From Jacaranda mimosifolia (taxonomy: Eukaryota; Streptophyta; Magnoliopsida; Lamiales; Bignoniaceae): a stretch of 64,000 nt of DNA. The stretch's first letter is position 1. The number at the start of each line of letters is the position of its first letter. Shown here in pieces: positions 22,014-34,162 of this stretch. The position numbers and the translations under genes are program-made. Under the pieces are notes generated by a model. The model was not told the origin of the DNA, did not search any database, and worked only from the letters and a program-made list of their open reading frames with translations. The DNA is taken from contig CM032123.1 in assembly GCA_018894105.1 (NCBI GenBank), positions 25,273,744 through 25,337,743 on the forward strand. Direction: 5' to 3'.

Positions 22014-22233
22014 TGGAGAAGACGAGTGGTTGCCCAACAGAGAGAGAGAGAGAGAGAGAAGACATATTTTTTGGAAAAATGGTATGGCGGTTTATAGAAG
22101 ATTTATGATCTCAAAAATAATGTTTGCAGAAAAGCTATTGAATGAAATTGATATAGTTAAGGCAAGTTAAGGATTTTAGAATGTAAGGTGCCATAATTGA
22201 ATTTTTGTTTTTGGAAAGAAATTTATACTCAAA

Positions 22234-24389
22234 TTACGCGGGAAAAGAAGTAATTCCTAATTTTTCTTTAAGGAAATAAAATCTTTCCTCAGACAAAGGT
22301 TTTGTGAAAATATCAGCTAATTGATGAGAGGTAGCGACATAATCAATGCAAATATTTCCTTTAGCAACATGATCTCTGATGAAGTGGTGATGAATTTCTA
22401 TATGTTTTGTGTCTGAGTGATGAGCTGGATTTTTTTTATGCTTATTGCACTTGTATTATCACAATAAATAGGTACGCAAGAGAAATTTAATCCATAGTCA
22501 GTAAGTGTTTGTTTCATCCTTATTTCCAGTGTGCAACAGTTTCCCAACGCCATATATTTAGCTTCCGTCATTCAGAGTGCAACCACACTTTGTTTTTTAC
22601 ATCACCAACTTACAAGACAATCACCAAGAAGTTAGCAAGTTCTAGTGGTGCTTTTGCTTTCAACTTTGCATCCTGCATAATTAGCATAAAAAAAACCAAC
22701 AAGAGAGAAGGAGGATGATCTAGGATACCATAGACCTAAATAGGGAGATCCTTTTAGATACCAAAGGATTCGTTTTACTGCATTTAGATGAGATTCCCTG
22801 GGGTTTGATTAAAATCGAGCACATAGACTGGTAGCAAACAGGATGTCAGGACGATTTGTAGTAAGATATAATAAACTACCAATAATTCCACGATACATAG
22901 ACTCATCCATTTCTTTTTCTACGGTATCAATTTCCAATTTGGTATTTGGGGCCATAGGGACAATAGCTTTTTTACAATCTTCCATGCCAAACCTTTTTAG
23001 GAGCTTTTTGATGTATTTTTCTTGACACAAAAAAATTCCTTTGGGGGTTTGTTTGATTTGTAAACCAAGAAAGAAACTGAGTTATCCCATAAGACTTATT
23101 TCAAATTCAGTTTTCATGCATGAGATAAAATCATCACAAAGCTCAATTGAGGTTCCACCAAAGATATATCATCTACATAAATTTGTACTAACAAAATATC
23201 TGTTTGATGACTTTTGGTGAAAAGAGTAGTATCAGCATATCCCATGAGAAATCCTTTGGATAATAGAAAAGTGCTTAAACATTATACCAAGCTCTGGGAG
23301 CCTATTTTAGACCATAAAGGGATTTTGACAATTTGAAAACATGATTTGAAAAATTGGAGTTTTTAAAACCTAGTGGCTGTTCTACAAAAACTTCTTCTTT
23401 GATCCATCCATTTAAAAATGCACTTTTTACATCTATTTGAGATAATGTGAAATCCTTATGTGATGCATAGGCTAAAAGCATGTGAATAGACTCAAGACGT
23501 GCAACGGGAGCATAAGTTTCATCATAATCAATACCTTATTGCTGGGAATATCCCTTAGCGACCAATCTGGCTTTGTTTTTTACAACCATACCTTTCTCAT
23601 TGAGTTTGTTGCGAAAAACCTATTTTGTTCCTACAACAGGATGATTTGAGGGTCTTTCCACCATGTTCCAGACCTTGTTTTTGTCAAACTGGAGTAGTTA
23701 TTCTTTCATTGCACTGACCTTGGAGTTATCCTTCAAAGCTTCTTTGATGTTTTTGGGTTCTGAGAGAGATAATAACACAACATTAGTGCAATCAGTATGA
23801 TCCTCTCTTACCTTGGATCTGGTTGTGATTCCTCTATGAGGATCTTTGATAATGTTGTCAGTTGGATGACTGGAAGCGTGTTTGAATTTCCTTTTTCTTT
23901 CTTTGTCATTTAGGTTAGAACTTCCAGTGGTGGTACTTTCTATTGGCTCATTTTCTTCAGGTCTTTCAGTTTGCTTCTCCAAAGCTTCAATGATATGTTC
24001 TACTCCTGCGAATTCTATGCTCAATGTCAACAGATGGGTGAGTTTCATCAAATATAACATGGATAGTTTCTTGAACCACCATTTTTCTTTTGTTAAATCC
24101 TCTATACGCTTTACTATGAGCCGAATAACCAACAAAGATGCCTTCATAAGATTTTGAATCAAATTTACCTCGAGGATCTCTATCATTCAGAATGTGGCAC
24201 TTACATCCGAAGACACAAAAATAGGATATGTTTGGAGTCTTTCACTTCTATGGTTCATATGGAGTTTTCTTGATGAAAGGTCTTAAGAATACTCTGTTGA
24301 TAATGTAGCACGCTATGTTTATTGCTTACCCCCAAAAGGCTTTTAGAAGACCATATTCGTTCAGCATAGATCCTGCCATTTCTTGAAGT
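22234..24389 (-). pseudogene. RT and RNase H part of the Copia pol (decayed)
   Basis: The catalytic stretch QIYVDDISFG is present (YVDD at 23168-23179). Downstream are EKYIKKLLKRFGMEDCKKA, YRGIIGSLLYLTTNRPDILF and the RNase H tail KHIEIHHHFIRDHVAKGNI with ATSHQLADIFTKPLSEERFY, ending at a natural TAA at 22234-22236. Between 23700 and 24186 a linker of charged residues lies between integrase and RT. Several stops and frameshifts interrupt RT. It would copy element RNA to DNA. Confidence 0.85.
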
Positions 24390-25300
24390 ACCCTATTTTT
24401 TTCTTTCAACAACCCCATTTTGTTGAGGTGATTTTGGAGCAGAGAAATCATGATTATAGCCAATTTCATCACAAAAATGACTGAAATCCATATTATCAAA
24501 TTCCAGTCCATGATCACTTCTAATGGTTTTGATAATTTGGCCTTTTTCATTTTGAATTTTCTTTGTGAGTGGAATGAATGGCATTAATGCATCACTTTTG
24601 TGAGAGAGAAAGCGTACCCAAGTGAATCGTGAGAAATCATCCACTATTACAAACACATATTTGCTTCCATCTAAAGTTTGAGTTTTCATGGGTCCAAAGA
24701 GATCTAGGTGAAGCAGTTCTAAAGGCCTAGATGATGTCACATCATTTATAGGTTTAAAAGATCTTTTTATTTGTTTTCCTTTGATGCAAGCATCGCAAAC
24801 TTTGTTTTTGATAAATCCTAGATTGGGAATTCCTCTAACAAGATTCTTTTTAACAATGTAACTTAATAATTTCATGCTTGCATATCCTAGACGTCTATGC
24901 CATGTCCAACTAGGATCCTTAGATGCAACAAGACATTCAACTTTTTGATTTGAGAGGTCACTTAGATTGATGCAATAAATGTTTATATCCCTAGTGGCAA
25001 TAAAAATTGTTTCATCATCTTTGAAGAAGATGCAAAGTGAGGGTTTAAATTGTACCTGGTACCCGCTGTCACAAAGTTTTAGTCCATCCACTAACCAAAC
25101 ATTTACAATGGAAGTTCCAGTGTGTTTTCCCACAGTTCCTCTTCCAATGATTTTACCTTTCGTGTTGTCTGGAAACAATACATTTCCACTATTTATCTCT
25201 TGTAGATTTGAGAAGAAAGTCTTACCTCCTGTCATTTGTCTGGAACATCCGCTGTCCAGATACCATTTCTCGTTTACTTTCTCCACTAGTTCCTACATCA
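24390..25300 (-). pseudogene. Protease and integrase part of the Copia pol
   Basis: One open stretch of 297 codons (25286-24393) begins in the protease active site (KWYLDSGCSRQMTGG). The GAG-pre-integrase zinc region follows (WTWHRRLGYASM, CDACIKGKQIK). The second zinc histidine, normally GHAS, reads GYAS, a CAT-to-TAT change. The DDE core is then present: LHLDLFGPMK, TIRSDHGLEF and PQQNGVVERKK, so all three acidic residues remain. The rest of the integrase continues in other frames toward 24186. It is the best preserved part of the element. Confidence 0.88.
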
Positions 25301-25779
25301 CAAATGTTTAAGTTCTTAGGTACCCATATATTACTGGGTCTTGAATCGTTAGACTTCTTGATCCACACATACTTAATTCCAATGAGTCTTTTTATAGGAC
25401 ATTTATAAGATGTGTGACCAGCATGATTACATGAATGACAAGTTCTAGTATTTCTAGTTTATCTATCAACCTGAGGCATTTTTCCTTTGATTTTTCTTTT
25501 CAATGCATAGTTTTTATCAAGAAGTTCTTTTATTCTTCTTTCTAACTCTTGACTTCTTTGAACTATTCTATTTTTTTTTATTTAGACCCCTTTTTAATAA
25601 TGTTGTTGTAAGCACGAACTATTTCTAATTTTCCACTTTCAGTTTCCTACAATTGATTTTTAAGAGAGTTTAGTTTGATTTCTAATGCAGTTAATTGATT
25701 ATGACATTCAACATGCAGATTAAAGGAACTGGTACTTTCACATCCATATTCAAAAATCTCAGTATCACTGGCTGAATTG

Positions 25780-26833
25780 AAAGTTACCTACTTGTCTGCC
25801 ATTAGACAGTTGTCCTTAACATCAAATTGATCAGAATCAGAGTCATCCCAAGTGATCGTCGTGGCTCTCAATTTGGAACTTCGCTCTGATTTGGGACTTT
25901 TTCTGAGTTTTGGGCAATCTGGTCTCTTGTGGCCCACATCATGACATTCATGGCATATGATTTGATCTGATTTCTGATATTCATTGCTGTGCCTTTCGAG
26001 ATTTGGCACGGAATCTTTTCTAAACTTTCCTTTTGCTTGAGTGAATTGCCTGAATCATTTTGTGATCATGGCAATCTCGTCATTTAAAGTTTCCTCATCA
26101 AGATCACCCAAGTCTTTATTCCAGACTCCGTTTTCTAAATTGAAGGCTATGTTTTTCTTTATTTTGGACTCAAAAATCTCCTCCTTGCTTAGAGTGTCAT
26201 TTCATGCGAGGTGAGAGAACCAATGAGTTCACCCATTGTCACTTTTTCAAGGTTCTTTGCTTCATGGATGGCTGTGACTTTTGGATTTCATTCTTTGGGC
26301 AAGGATCTCGATATCTTTCTGACTTGCTCACTTTCTGATATGACTTTTCCCAGGGCAAACATCGGATTTATGATCTCCATGAAGAGAGCATACATTTGAC
26401 TCACTGATTCACCTATTTTCATCGAAAACATTTCAAATTGGAGAGTAAAAAGTGCAATTCTTTCTAAGCTTACCTGAGAAGTTCCTTCATGGGTGATTTA
26501 TAGCATATCCCGCATCTCTTTTGCTGAAGAGCAAGTGCTAACGCTATTGTATTCCTCTTTAAGAAGGGCACATGATAAGATATTCTTAGCTTTGGCATTG
26601 GTTGGCAGAACCTTTTTATCTTCCGCAGTAAGTTCCAGTCTGCCCTTTGGTGTCATGTCGGAATTAGTTGGAATGAGGGGCCTATCAATGACAACAATCT
26701 AGAGATCATAGTCTAAGGCTATAAAGAATTCTTGGATTCTGTTTTTCCAAGTAGAGTAGTTTGTTCCATCAAATAGAGGAAGATTGGTATGAGATTGGCC
26801 TTCTGCATATACATTAAAACTGGATGCGGCCAT
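25780..26833 (-). pseudogene. gag of the Sirevirus
   Basis: The ATG at 26833 lies just after the primer site and reads MAASSFNVYAEGQSHTNLPL then DGTNYSTWKNRIQEFF, a typical Copia gag start. Downstream are LLKEEYNSVSTCSSAKEM and SRSLPKEWNPKVTAI in the UBN2-like region. The zinc knuckle CHECHDVGHKRPDC (CX2CX4HX4C) is at about 25910-25952. A few stops interrupt it. It would package element RNA. Confidence 0.85.
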
Positions 26834-26840
26834 ACTTAGA

Positions 26841-26861
26841 GGTAACCTGGCTCGGATGCCA
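26841..26861 (-). other. Primer binding site of the Sirevirus
   Basis: The minus strand reads TGGCATCCGAGCCAGGTTAC, close to TGGTATCAGAGCCAGGTTTC, which is complementary to the initiator Met tRNA. It lies two bases from the 5' LTR. Confidence 0.8.
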
Positions 26862-26863
26862 AT

Positions 26864-27468
26864 TGAAAGTTTATGGGGGGTGTATTAAGTAAAAGTGAAA
26901 TAATGTGAACTGGAATATTACAATAGTCGAAAGACTGTAGAGAATAAGGAAAAAAGACACAAAAATTTACAGTAGTTCAGCAAGCTTACTCCACTACCTA
27001 AGTGATAACACTTAGGATTTTTAACCTGTAATATTATTAGAAGAAAAGGCAGATACAAGATACAAAGTACCAAAAGGTTGGAACTGTACTGCAATAATAA
27101 TAAACTGAAGAACAACAATAACACCAGCGCTCACTACAACTATACGTAAGCTACTAAGGCTTAAGAGTCTATCGTGAGATGTCACTTTGTAAGAAAAAAG
27201 TCTTTCTTTATATACAGTTCACAAGACAAAGTCTATGCAGGTGTATTGTTGTTTTCCTTTCTTGTATGATAGCTATTTTACTTTCCTTGAGTCTTCCCAA
27301 CGATAACTTGCCATAAATCATGCCTGCCATGGTTAGCACATGGAAGATTTTCCAAATGTTAATATTCCAAAATTACAATAGCTAAACAAGGAAGTGATTG
27401 GTCATAATCAAAATCAATCAATAAGTGGTAATCATAATCAAGGCACAATTTAAGGAGAAGATCTAACA
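26864..27468 (-). repeat. 5' LTR of the Sirevirus (605 bp)
   Basis: It matches 19652-20266 over its length. The minus strand begins TGTTAGATCTTCTCC and ends AAACTTTCA. Target duplication TACAC follows at 27469-27473. Confidence 0.9.
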
Positions 27469-27710
27469 TACACATACATAAACAATTTTAATATATCAAT
27501 TTTACCCTACCAACCCAACAAAAAGCTATTGATGTAACATCCTGTCTTCTCCAAAAACACAACCAATCAAACAATTTTCTCCTAAAACATTCTTCACCTA
27601 CCACACAAAACACATACAAATAACCATCACATTCCTCAACTACACTATCCAAAAATTCATTTTATCAAAATATTTTGGCAAAATACTCAAATTTGCAAAC
27701 AAACACAGCC

Positions 27711-28342
27711 TTGGCATTTGTCGTGAAATTTTAGTTTTCTTGATAATAGAAATGTTAGAAATTGCTATTCCAATTTGCAAAATTATGATGAGAATAGTGA
27801 AAAATCCAAACTCTACAAGTCCCTCAAAAAGTTGTCATTGATTTTTTTTTTATTTCAATTTTTCTTTTGGAATTAGAATTCTAACTCTTGTTTATGGCTT
27901 ATTGGTTAGTACATTATTAAAATATGTTAGATACTTATCCGGTTAAGAATTTTTTTTTATTTGATATATAATTGTCGGCATTGACATTTGTAATGTAATG
28001 ATATGTGTAGTATATGTAACATAAGTTTTAGATCTTAATACTTTGTAATATAATATTATTCAAATACTAAACGATTAGGATCTCTTCCAAATTTATTTTG
28101 ACAATAACCAATAGATGATCTTTTCCTTGTTTACATTTCTTTATCTTGACGTAGCAAGTTGCTGTTTGAAAATCTTTCCTACATAAACTCTTCTTTTAAG
28201 TATGGCAGGTCCATTAAAACAACAAGTGACCATTGGCACAAGAAAAAGGAAAGTCACAGCTGTCAATTGAAGAAGGAAAATGGTAGATCATATGCTTGTG
28301 TATACATGGAAAATATTATGTATTGAGTAGTCTATTTAAGTA
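27711..28342. other. AT-rich intergenic sequence
   Basis: No gene, repeat end or regulatory motif is recognised. Confidence 0.4.
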
Positions 28343-28826
28343 TACTACAAAAAGAGATGACTTTCTGGTATAAGAAGAGCTCCATAGTAACAAACCTAAA
28401 TTCGTAGTGAAAGACCTTTTGCTATGCATTTGCTACAAATTTATAGTCGTAGTAAATACTGGTGTGACAAAAACTATGTTACACCTCACTTTCATAGCAA
28501 ATACTTTTTGCAACGAATTTTTCACATTTTGGTACGGCTGAAATTTCATAGGAAATAAATGGTAAAATCACGTTTTACTATGGTGTCATAACTGTAGGGA
28601 AAAAAAGTGTTGTTACTACAATTTTCAATCTTTTGTTATGGATAGGTTTCATAGCAAATAAATACTAAAAAATGCAATGTTTTGCTACGGTATCTTCGCT
28701 ATAGGAAAAATACTATCTTTACTACATCTTAATCTTTTGGTATAGTTATGATTTTTCATAGCAAATAAATGGTAACACTTTTTATTATGGTATTAGGAAT
28801 GTAAGGAAAAATTTCATTTTGTAGTG
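28343..28826. mobile_element. Short non-autonomous CACTA-like element
   Basis: The right end read inversely is CACTACAAAATGAAATTTTT. The left end is TACTACAAAAAGAGATGA, consistent with a C-to-T change of the first base. Inside, TTTGCTAYGG- and CATAGCAAAT-type phrases recur in both orientations, as subterminal repeats do. No 3-bp target duplication could be confirmed, so the left border is tentative. Confidence 0.5.
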
Positions 28827-29640
28827 CACCTAAAATTAATTTTCAATATCATTAATTTGTTTGTAACATTAAATTTGGAATTTTCTATACATTAAATTTA
28901 TCCAAAACAACTAGCACTTATAAGTTCCTACTAAAAAATAACATAATATGCACATCAATAATCGAAACCTTAAATTTCCACCTATATATAATCAGTAGGA
29001 TACAAAGTCAAGTTGCTAATAAACATTGCATAAGTTTCATAAGTCCAACAAAATAAGTTAACATAAACAAAGGTCAAGTTGTACAAAACCAATTAACATT
29101 ATAAAAGTCAACCCGTACAAAACTTATACCAAGTAATAAGTTACCTACCACAACAAAATAAGTTTAACATCCAAAAATTCAATTCGTGTAAAACCTTATC
29201 AACATAAGCCAAGTAATAGTATCTTGTGAAAGCATCTAAATGAAGTTGTCTTGCCAGATCATCTGGGCGAGCAAGCGCCTGACGCCTCAGCTTGGTCAGG
29301 TGCCCAACAAACGCTTGGCTAAGTGCCCAATAATTTGTTGGGCACCCCAGCAGCGATCGAGCACGCAACAGTGGCCAGCATCTAGTCCCTCACCCAATTG
29401 CCCACTTGGTAGTCACCACAACAGCCGCCTCAAGACGGCTCCTTAACAGTGGCACTCTTATTGCTATCCCCTCCTCTTTCTCTCCCCCCTCCATGAATTT
29501 CAACTCTACTTGAACCCTAACTCAAATTGAGTCCCACTTCCTTGCTCTCAAAATACGATTAATAAAAGTTAATTAATTGATCAACTTATTATAAATTAAA
29601 ATAAAATAAAAATAAAAATTCAACTTTATATTATTTTCAA
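28827..29640. other. Intergenic sequence with a small GC-rich patch
   Basis: Bases 29240-29440 are GC-richer, with GCGCCTGACGCC- and TGCCCAACAAACGCTTGG-like text, but encode nothing I recognise. Phrases such as AAGTTGTCTTGCCAGATC recall the TNP1-like end at 47920, so it may be a CACTA remnant. The rest is AT-rich. Confidence 0.35.
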
Positions 29641-31977
29641 TGTAGCACCCCAGTCGGGAGGTATCTACTTAGCCAAGGTGCTACTCAAATCTATACCACA
29701 AGCTCTCTAGATAAGAGAAAACACATTTTTCAAAAACCAAACTATTTAATTCCCACAAGTAACATCCATTAAAAGTTTAACTTATTACCCAAGTATCATA
29801 GGTTACACTTGATATTTTCAGACCTACCTGTCATATCCACATCAGTAACTCACCGAGATACAATCCGTATATCCATATATTCACTAGGCTTATTGCCTCA
29901 TGTGTCTCATGGTTAAATCTATCTTCGTCGCTTCTCTTTATCTATGGCAAAGAATGGGAGGAGATAATACAAACAATGTAAGTCTGAATGACTTAGTAAG
30001 TTATTAATGAAAGAATAACACCAGTACATAGAGTGATAACAATTTCACAAGTACTAAATCAACAGAGAATAAAATGCACTATAATAGATAATAAATCAAT
30101 AATATTTTAGCAAAACCTATTGTTGGTAATTCTCTTTCCTTACCTCTCTACTTTTGCAAACACAAAAATCCTTATCCCTCCAATTCCAAGTGATCGGCTC
30201 GAAAGTTGACCAAACAGTAGGCATGGCTAGCTACATGCCTTATCCCATCATAGATAGCTATCTCCTGCTGGCTATGAAGTCAGATATAATCAACGGGGTA
30301 TCAATTGGACATGAGTCATCTTCGATCCATCTGACCCAGTTATCTCCCAAAGCTGATCCTAGGGTCCACCCCAAGTGTATCCAGTAATCAGTATAATCTA
30401 AGCATCTAACAGCATTTCACTTAACGCGTCAATTCGCCATGATAAATAGTATTCAGTAAATCAACATCAGACTCATTTCCAAGTAACAGTCATGGCGATA
30501 ACGGAAAAATACATCTTGAAATCATTTCAGTTTTCCCAACACCATCGCCAATTTTTAGGTAAAATGACATAAATTATGACCAACCAAAAACCATGATAAG
30601 TGAAAAATGCGATGTATGGTAGGATTTCACAAACAGTTTATTGTTTCAAAACTTGTGAAAATATGATATTTGGTTTCGGAATTCATTAGCTCGAGATTGA
30701 CAGGAATTCAAATAAAAATGGTTCAAGAACCACTAAGAAGTTCGAATAGGCTGACAAGTAGTTTACTTTCCAAAAACTTGAGTAAACATGGTATTCAGTT
30801 AATACAGTATCTCATTCATATTTCAAGGTCATGGACATAATCCTAAATCACACAATAGGATTAATCCTTACATAATCAATTCCTAATCAAATGCCATTTA
30901 ATCTTATAATATAATCCTTAATACTATTTAAATCCAAGTTTTGGCATTTTGCATATGTCCGGGTCCACTTAATCCATATTCCTTGCATAGGGATCAACAT
31001 ACATATATATAAACATATCATCTCTTCCCAATTCCTATTCTTGGCAAGGTACATTGCTAAATTAGGAAAGGTACAACACAAGCAACATATGTATATATTA
31101 AAGGTACAACTAAATCCAAATGCCAAAGCTTGCTACCGAAGCATCAAAATAACAAACCAATTACACAGTTGCGACCGTCACGTCGAGGAGGTGAAACCGG
31201 TTTGAGGTCACCGGAGCGCCGTCGGAGTCGAAAAATGAGTTGGCACCACCCAGAGAATCCTCTCCTCGAGAGCTTTCCAATGGTACCCTTGGTTTTTGAA
31301 ATAGACGCCGAAAAACCCCTCAAAACCTGCCCCGAAGCCTTCACAATTTAAAGCTTCACCGCCGATTTTTCGCCATGCACGCCGCGTATCTCCGCTATGC
31401 AAAGCTACCACCTTGCTTCCCTCGTCGAGTACTAGCTAAACCACCCCTTAGATGCTCCGTTTGACACCGAAAAGTGAGGAACCCAGTTGTTGGCCTTGAG
31501 ATCATTTTCGACCGTCCTCCGTCGTGCTATTCCGACGGTCTTCCACCGTGTATGGTGGTGCTGGTCAAGTGTTGGAGGTGAGGGGAGTTGATTTGGGGTG
31601 TTGGTTCGGAGAAAGAGGTGTTTTCGGTGGGTGGTCATTGGCTACGGTGAAGAGAAGAAATAAGGAAGAAGAAAAAGAGAAGAAAAGGGAAAGAAGAAGA
31701 AGGAAGAAAAAGAAAGATGCAGCCTTTTTAAAAAAATCAAATTTCCTATTTTGCAATTTAGTCCTTGAGTATAAACACTCCTCAATTGAGTCCATGAAGT
31801 CCTAAAAATTTCTCCTAAGCCCCCATTGACTAGTCTTCTTCCATGCACACCCCTTAACTTCAAAAATCTTTACAATTAAGTCCTTTTATTTCTTTTCCGG
31901 GCCTTAAAATCTGACCAATAATTCTCTTAATTTCTAAATTCTTATTTCAAAAAATACTAAATTTCAGGGGTGTTACA
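29641..31977 (-). repeat. Left (3') LTR of the gag-only element
   Basis: It runs TGTAGCACCCCAGTCGGG to GGGGTGTTACA. Bases 30799-31977 match 35552-36736 closely. Bases 29641-30798 do not align obviously with the first 1.39 kb of the other LTR, although both hold a phrase like AGTCYGAAKGACTTAGTRAGT. Confidence 0.72.
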
Positions 31978-32421
31978 CACCTCCCACATTAAAAGAATCT
32001 ATCCCCATATTCTCATATGTGTACTGTTTCGTCTGGCAGAAAATAAGTAGATTCAATCAATCGATCTATATTCTCTTTATAATATTCTGCCAGAATTACT
32101 TCTTCAAGTCCGATACATCCTTATGCCTCTCAGATGCATCGTATCTCTTGACTTGTGCACCTTACTGACAAACTTTCTCTGCAATCCTACTCACTGTTTA
32201 TTTAGTGAACGTGTCAGCAACTTAGAAAAGTTCTTTAAATCTTTGTTAACAGCCGATAAGACACAGAAGACAATGAACTTCTATCATGTTTTTCTGGTCT
32301 CTTCCGTTGGCTACTGTCTTTATCTTAGAGGAATCGATCCTACATTCCCAATCGCCATTTGGCAATCCCAACACATGGTGTTTATTATTAACCCTATTTC
32401 TATGGGGTTCAAACTTTTCTA

Positions 32422-33722
32422 CTAAACCATAGTCTCAGGTTGCACATTTAATTCGGGAAATACAACACGTGATAGAATGCAAAACACCAAGATCATATAT
32501 ATGGCAATATCATAGATTTTAGAGATAGAAACTGTACCTCCTGCCATCTCAGTAGGATCTTGTGCTTTATCTCCCGTTATGGTATATGCATGGGCTCGTA
32601 TTTTCGGTCTCTCACTAGCTTCCGCTACATGCTTCCCTTTTTCTACAAGTGTTGATCTTTTTCTTTTGGGGCAATCTCTTAGGAAGTGCTGGTCGCTACC
32701 GCAACCTATGCATCTACCCTGCTTCTTCCAACATCCAGACTCGCCATGGTTATATCCTCCACAAAATCCACAGAGTTTTCGAGCCATTCCTTGAGCCACA
32801 TTTGCAGTCTCACTAGATTGATGGGCTTGATGGACATTGCCTTCAACCTGGAGTCTCGGTTGCTTTCTTCCAATATCACTTTGTTCCTCAAAGTGTATCT
32901 TATCTTTACGACCCTTACTCTCAATCTTTCGAATTTCCTGTAGCTCTGACTCTAGTTGCAGTGCTCTGCTTACTGCTGAATTGAGATTTGGCAAGTCACA
33001 AATGGCCAATCCTTGCCTAAGCTCTAGCCGCAGCCCTTGTAAGAATCGTCGAACTTGTCGACCTTCATCATCTTGTAGATAGGTAGCATATTGCATCAAT
33101 CAGCTAAAAGTAGCTTCATATTGACTTACAGACTGTGCCCCCTGTACAAGGTCCATGAATTCCCTTTCCCTGGCATGTTTCACCACTTCTGGCACAAATT
33201 TGCTCATAAAGTCTCGGGTGAAATTCTCCCAAGTTCGGCGGGTTCCTTCAGCCGTCCATCTTCGATCAATCATCTTCCACCAACTCCGGGTGGAACCTTC
33301 CAGAAGGAATGCGGCAAATCGAACCCTCCGCTCATCCGAGTAGTGCAGTATCTCAAAAATAACTTCTAAACTCTCTATCCACTCCTCAACCTTTCTATCA
33401 TCAGGACCTCCCAAAAACTTCGGGGGATTGAAATGAATAAATCGTTCCAAGGCTCGGTCTTCTGCAACCTCCTTTGCTACCCCTGCTCTAACTATTGGTT
33501 GCATGCGTCTCTACCTCTCTCGTGGAGCCGGCCCTGCTGGGGGATCTACTGCTAGTTGATCCATTGGAGGAGTTTGAGAAACCTCCTCTTCCGGCATCGG
33601 TTGAGGATGGGCAGGTGCTTCTCTCCTAAGAACTTGTCGGTTAATAGCCCTTTACCTAGGAGGTCTACCCCGTCGATCGATTCTAGGTGGAACGGGTGTA
33701 TCTAAACTTCCTTGCGACGCCA
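32422..33722 (-). pseudogene. Gypsy gag with two zinc knuckles
   Basis: The ATG at 33722 (MASQGSLDTPVPPRIDRRGR) is followed by a stop, then the long frame from 33504. The gag core reads FIHFNPPKFLGGPDDRKVEE, WIESLEVIFEIL, FAAFLLEGSTRSWWKM, FTRDFMSKFVPEVV and VSQYEATFS. After one stop, RQVRRFLQGLRLELRQGL and a coiled stretch follow. The knuckles are CGFCGGYNHGESGC (CX2CX4HX4C) and CIGCGSDQHFLRDC (CX2CX4HX4C). It ends in AHAYTITGDKAQDPTEMAGG and the protease itself is lost. This is the gag type of Tekay/Del-like gypsy elements. Confidence 0.85.
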
Positions 33723-34142
33723 TCACTACTACCAACTCTACCAATCTTCTACAAAAGAGAGGAGAAGAATCAGATAAGATCAAGTAAGACCGCTAGACAT
33801 ATAAGTCTAATCATTCTATAATACCACAAGATCCCGAAGACATCTTGTAGTAAGCAAATCATCTCACTAATAGTAACTGATCAATTTCATCTTAATTCCA
33901 CATATCATTTCCGATAAATAAAAACACCTACAATTCATACTCAAACTAACTGACATAAGAAATCATTCAAAAATTCCACTATTACCAAATCAATGTTACT
34001 AAATGCCTAAGTCATCAACAAACCTAGGCTCCGATACCTTTGACTCATTCACATCTTAAACATTCCACAGTCATGCTTAACTCTACTATCTAAGATTTCC
34101 ATATTCGAGGATCACATCATAGCATTGCTTGGGCCTTCCAAA

Positions 34143-34159
34143 CCCAAGCTCTGATACCA
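34143..34159 (-). other. Primer binding site of the gag-only element
   Basis: The minus strand reads TGGTATCAGAGCTTGGG, an intact match to the initiator-Met primer core TGGTATCAGAGC, three bases from the right LTR. Confidence 0.85.
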
Positions 34160-34162
34160 CCT

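Larger units (their letters stand above)
19652..27468 (-). mobile_element. Copia LTR retrotransposon, Sirevirus type (7.8 kb)
   Basis: Two LTRs of about 610 bases are flanked by target duplication TACAC (19647-19651 and 27469-27473). On the minus strand the order is LTR, initiator-Met primer site, gag with zinc knuckle, protease, integrase, RT, RNase H, a third reading frame, several polypurine tracts, LTR. Integrase before RT defines Copia. The third frame after pol and the repeated polypurine tracts point to the Sirevirus group. The LTRs are similar at roughly nine in ten positions by eye, so it appears younger than the Tat element. Stops throughout show it is inactive. Confidence 0.92.
19456..27710. 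mobile_element. Harbinger-like MITE split by the Sirevirus
   Basis: The left part (19456-19651) begins GGCTATGTTTGGTT. The right part (27469-27710), read inversely, begins GGCTGTGTTTGTTTG. With the Copia insertion removed the element is about 440 bases. The ends resemble those at 54821 and 57227. No clear target duplication was found, so the class is tentative. Confidence 0.5.

Noticed and set aside
29240..29446. GC-rich patch considered as a host exon
   Set aside because: No domain, no splice signals in phase, and it resembles repeat-derived text.
31524..31805. Open frames repeated at 31524 and 36283 in the gag-only element
   Set aside because: They lie in the LTRs, are purine-rich (GAAGAAAAAGAG) low-complexity text, and differ between the two LTRs.
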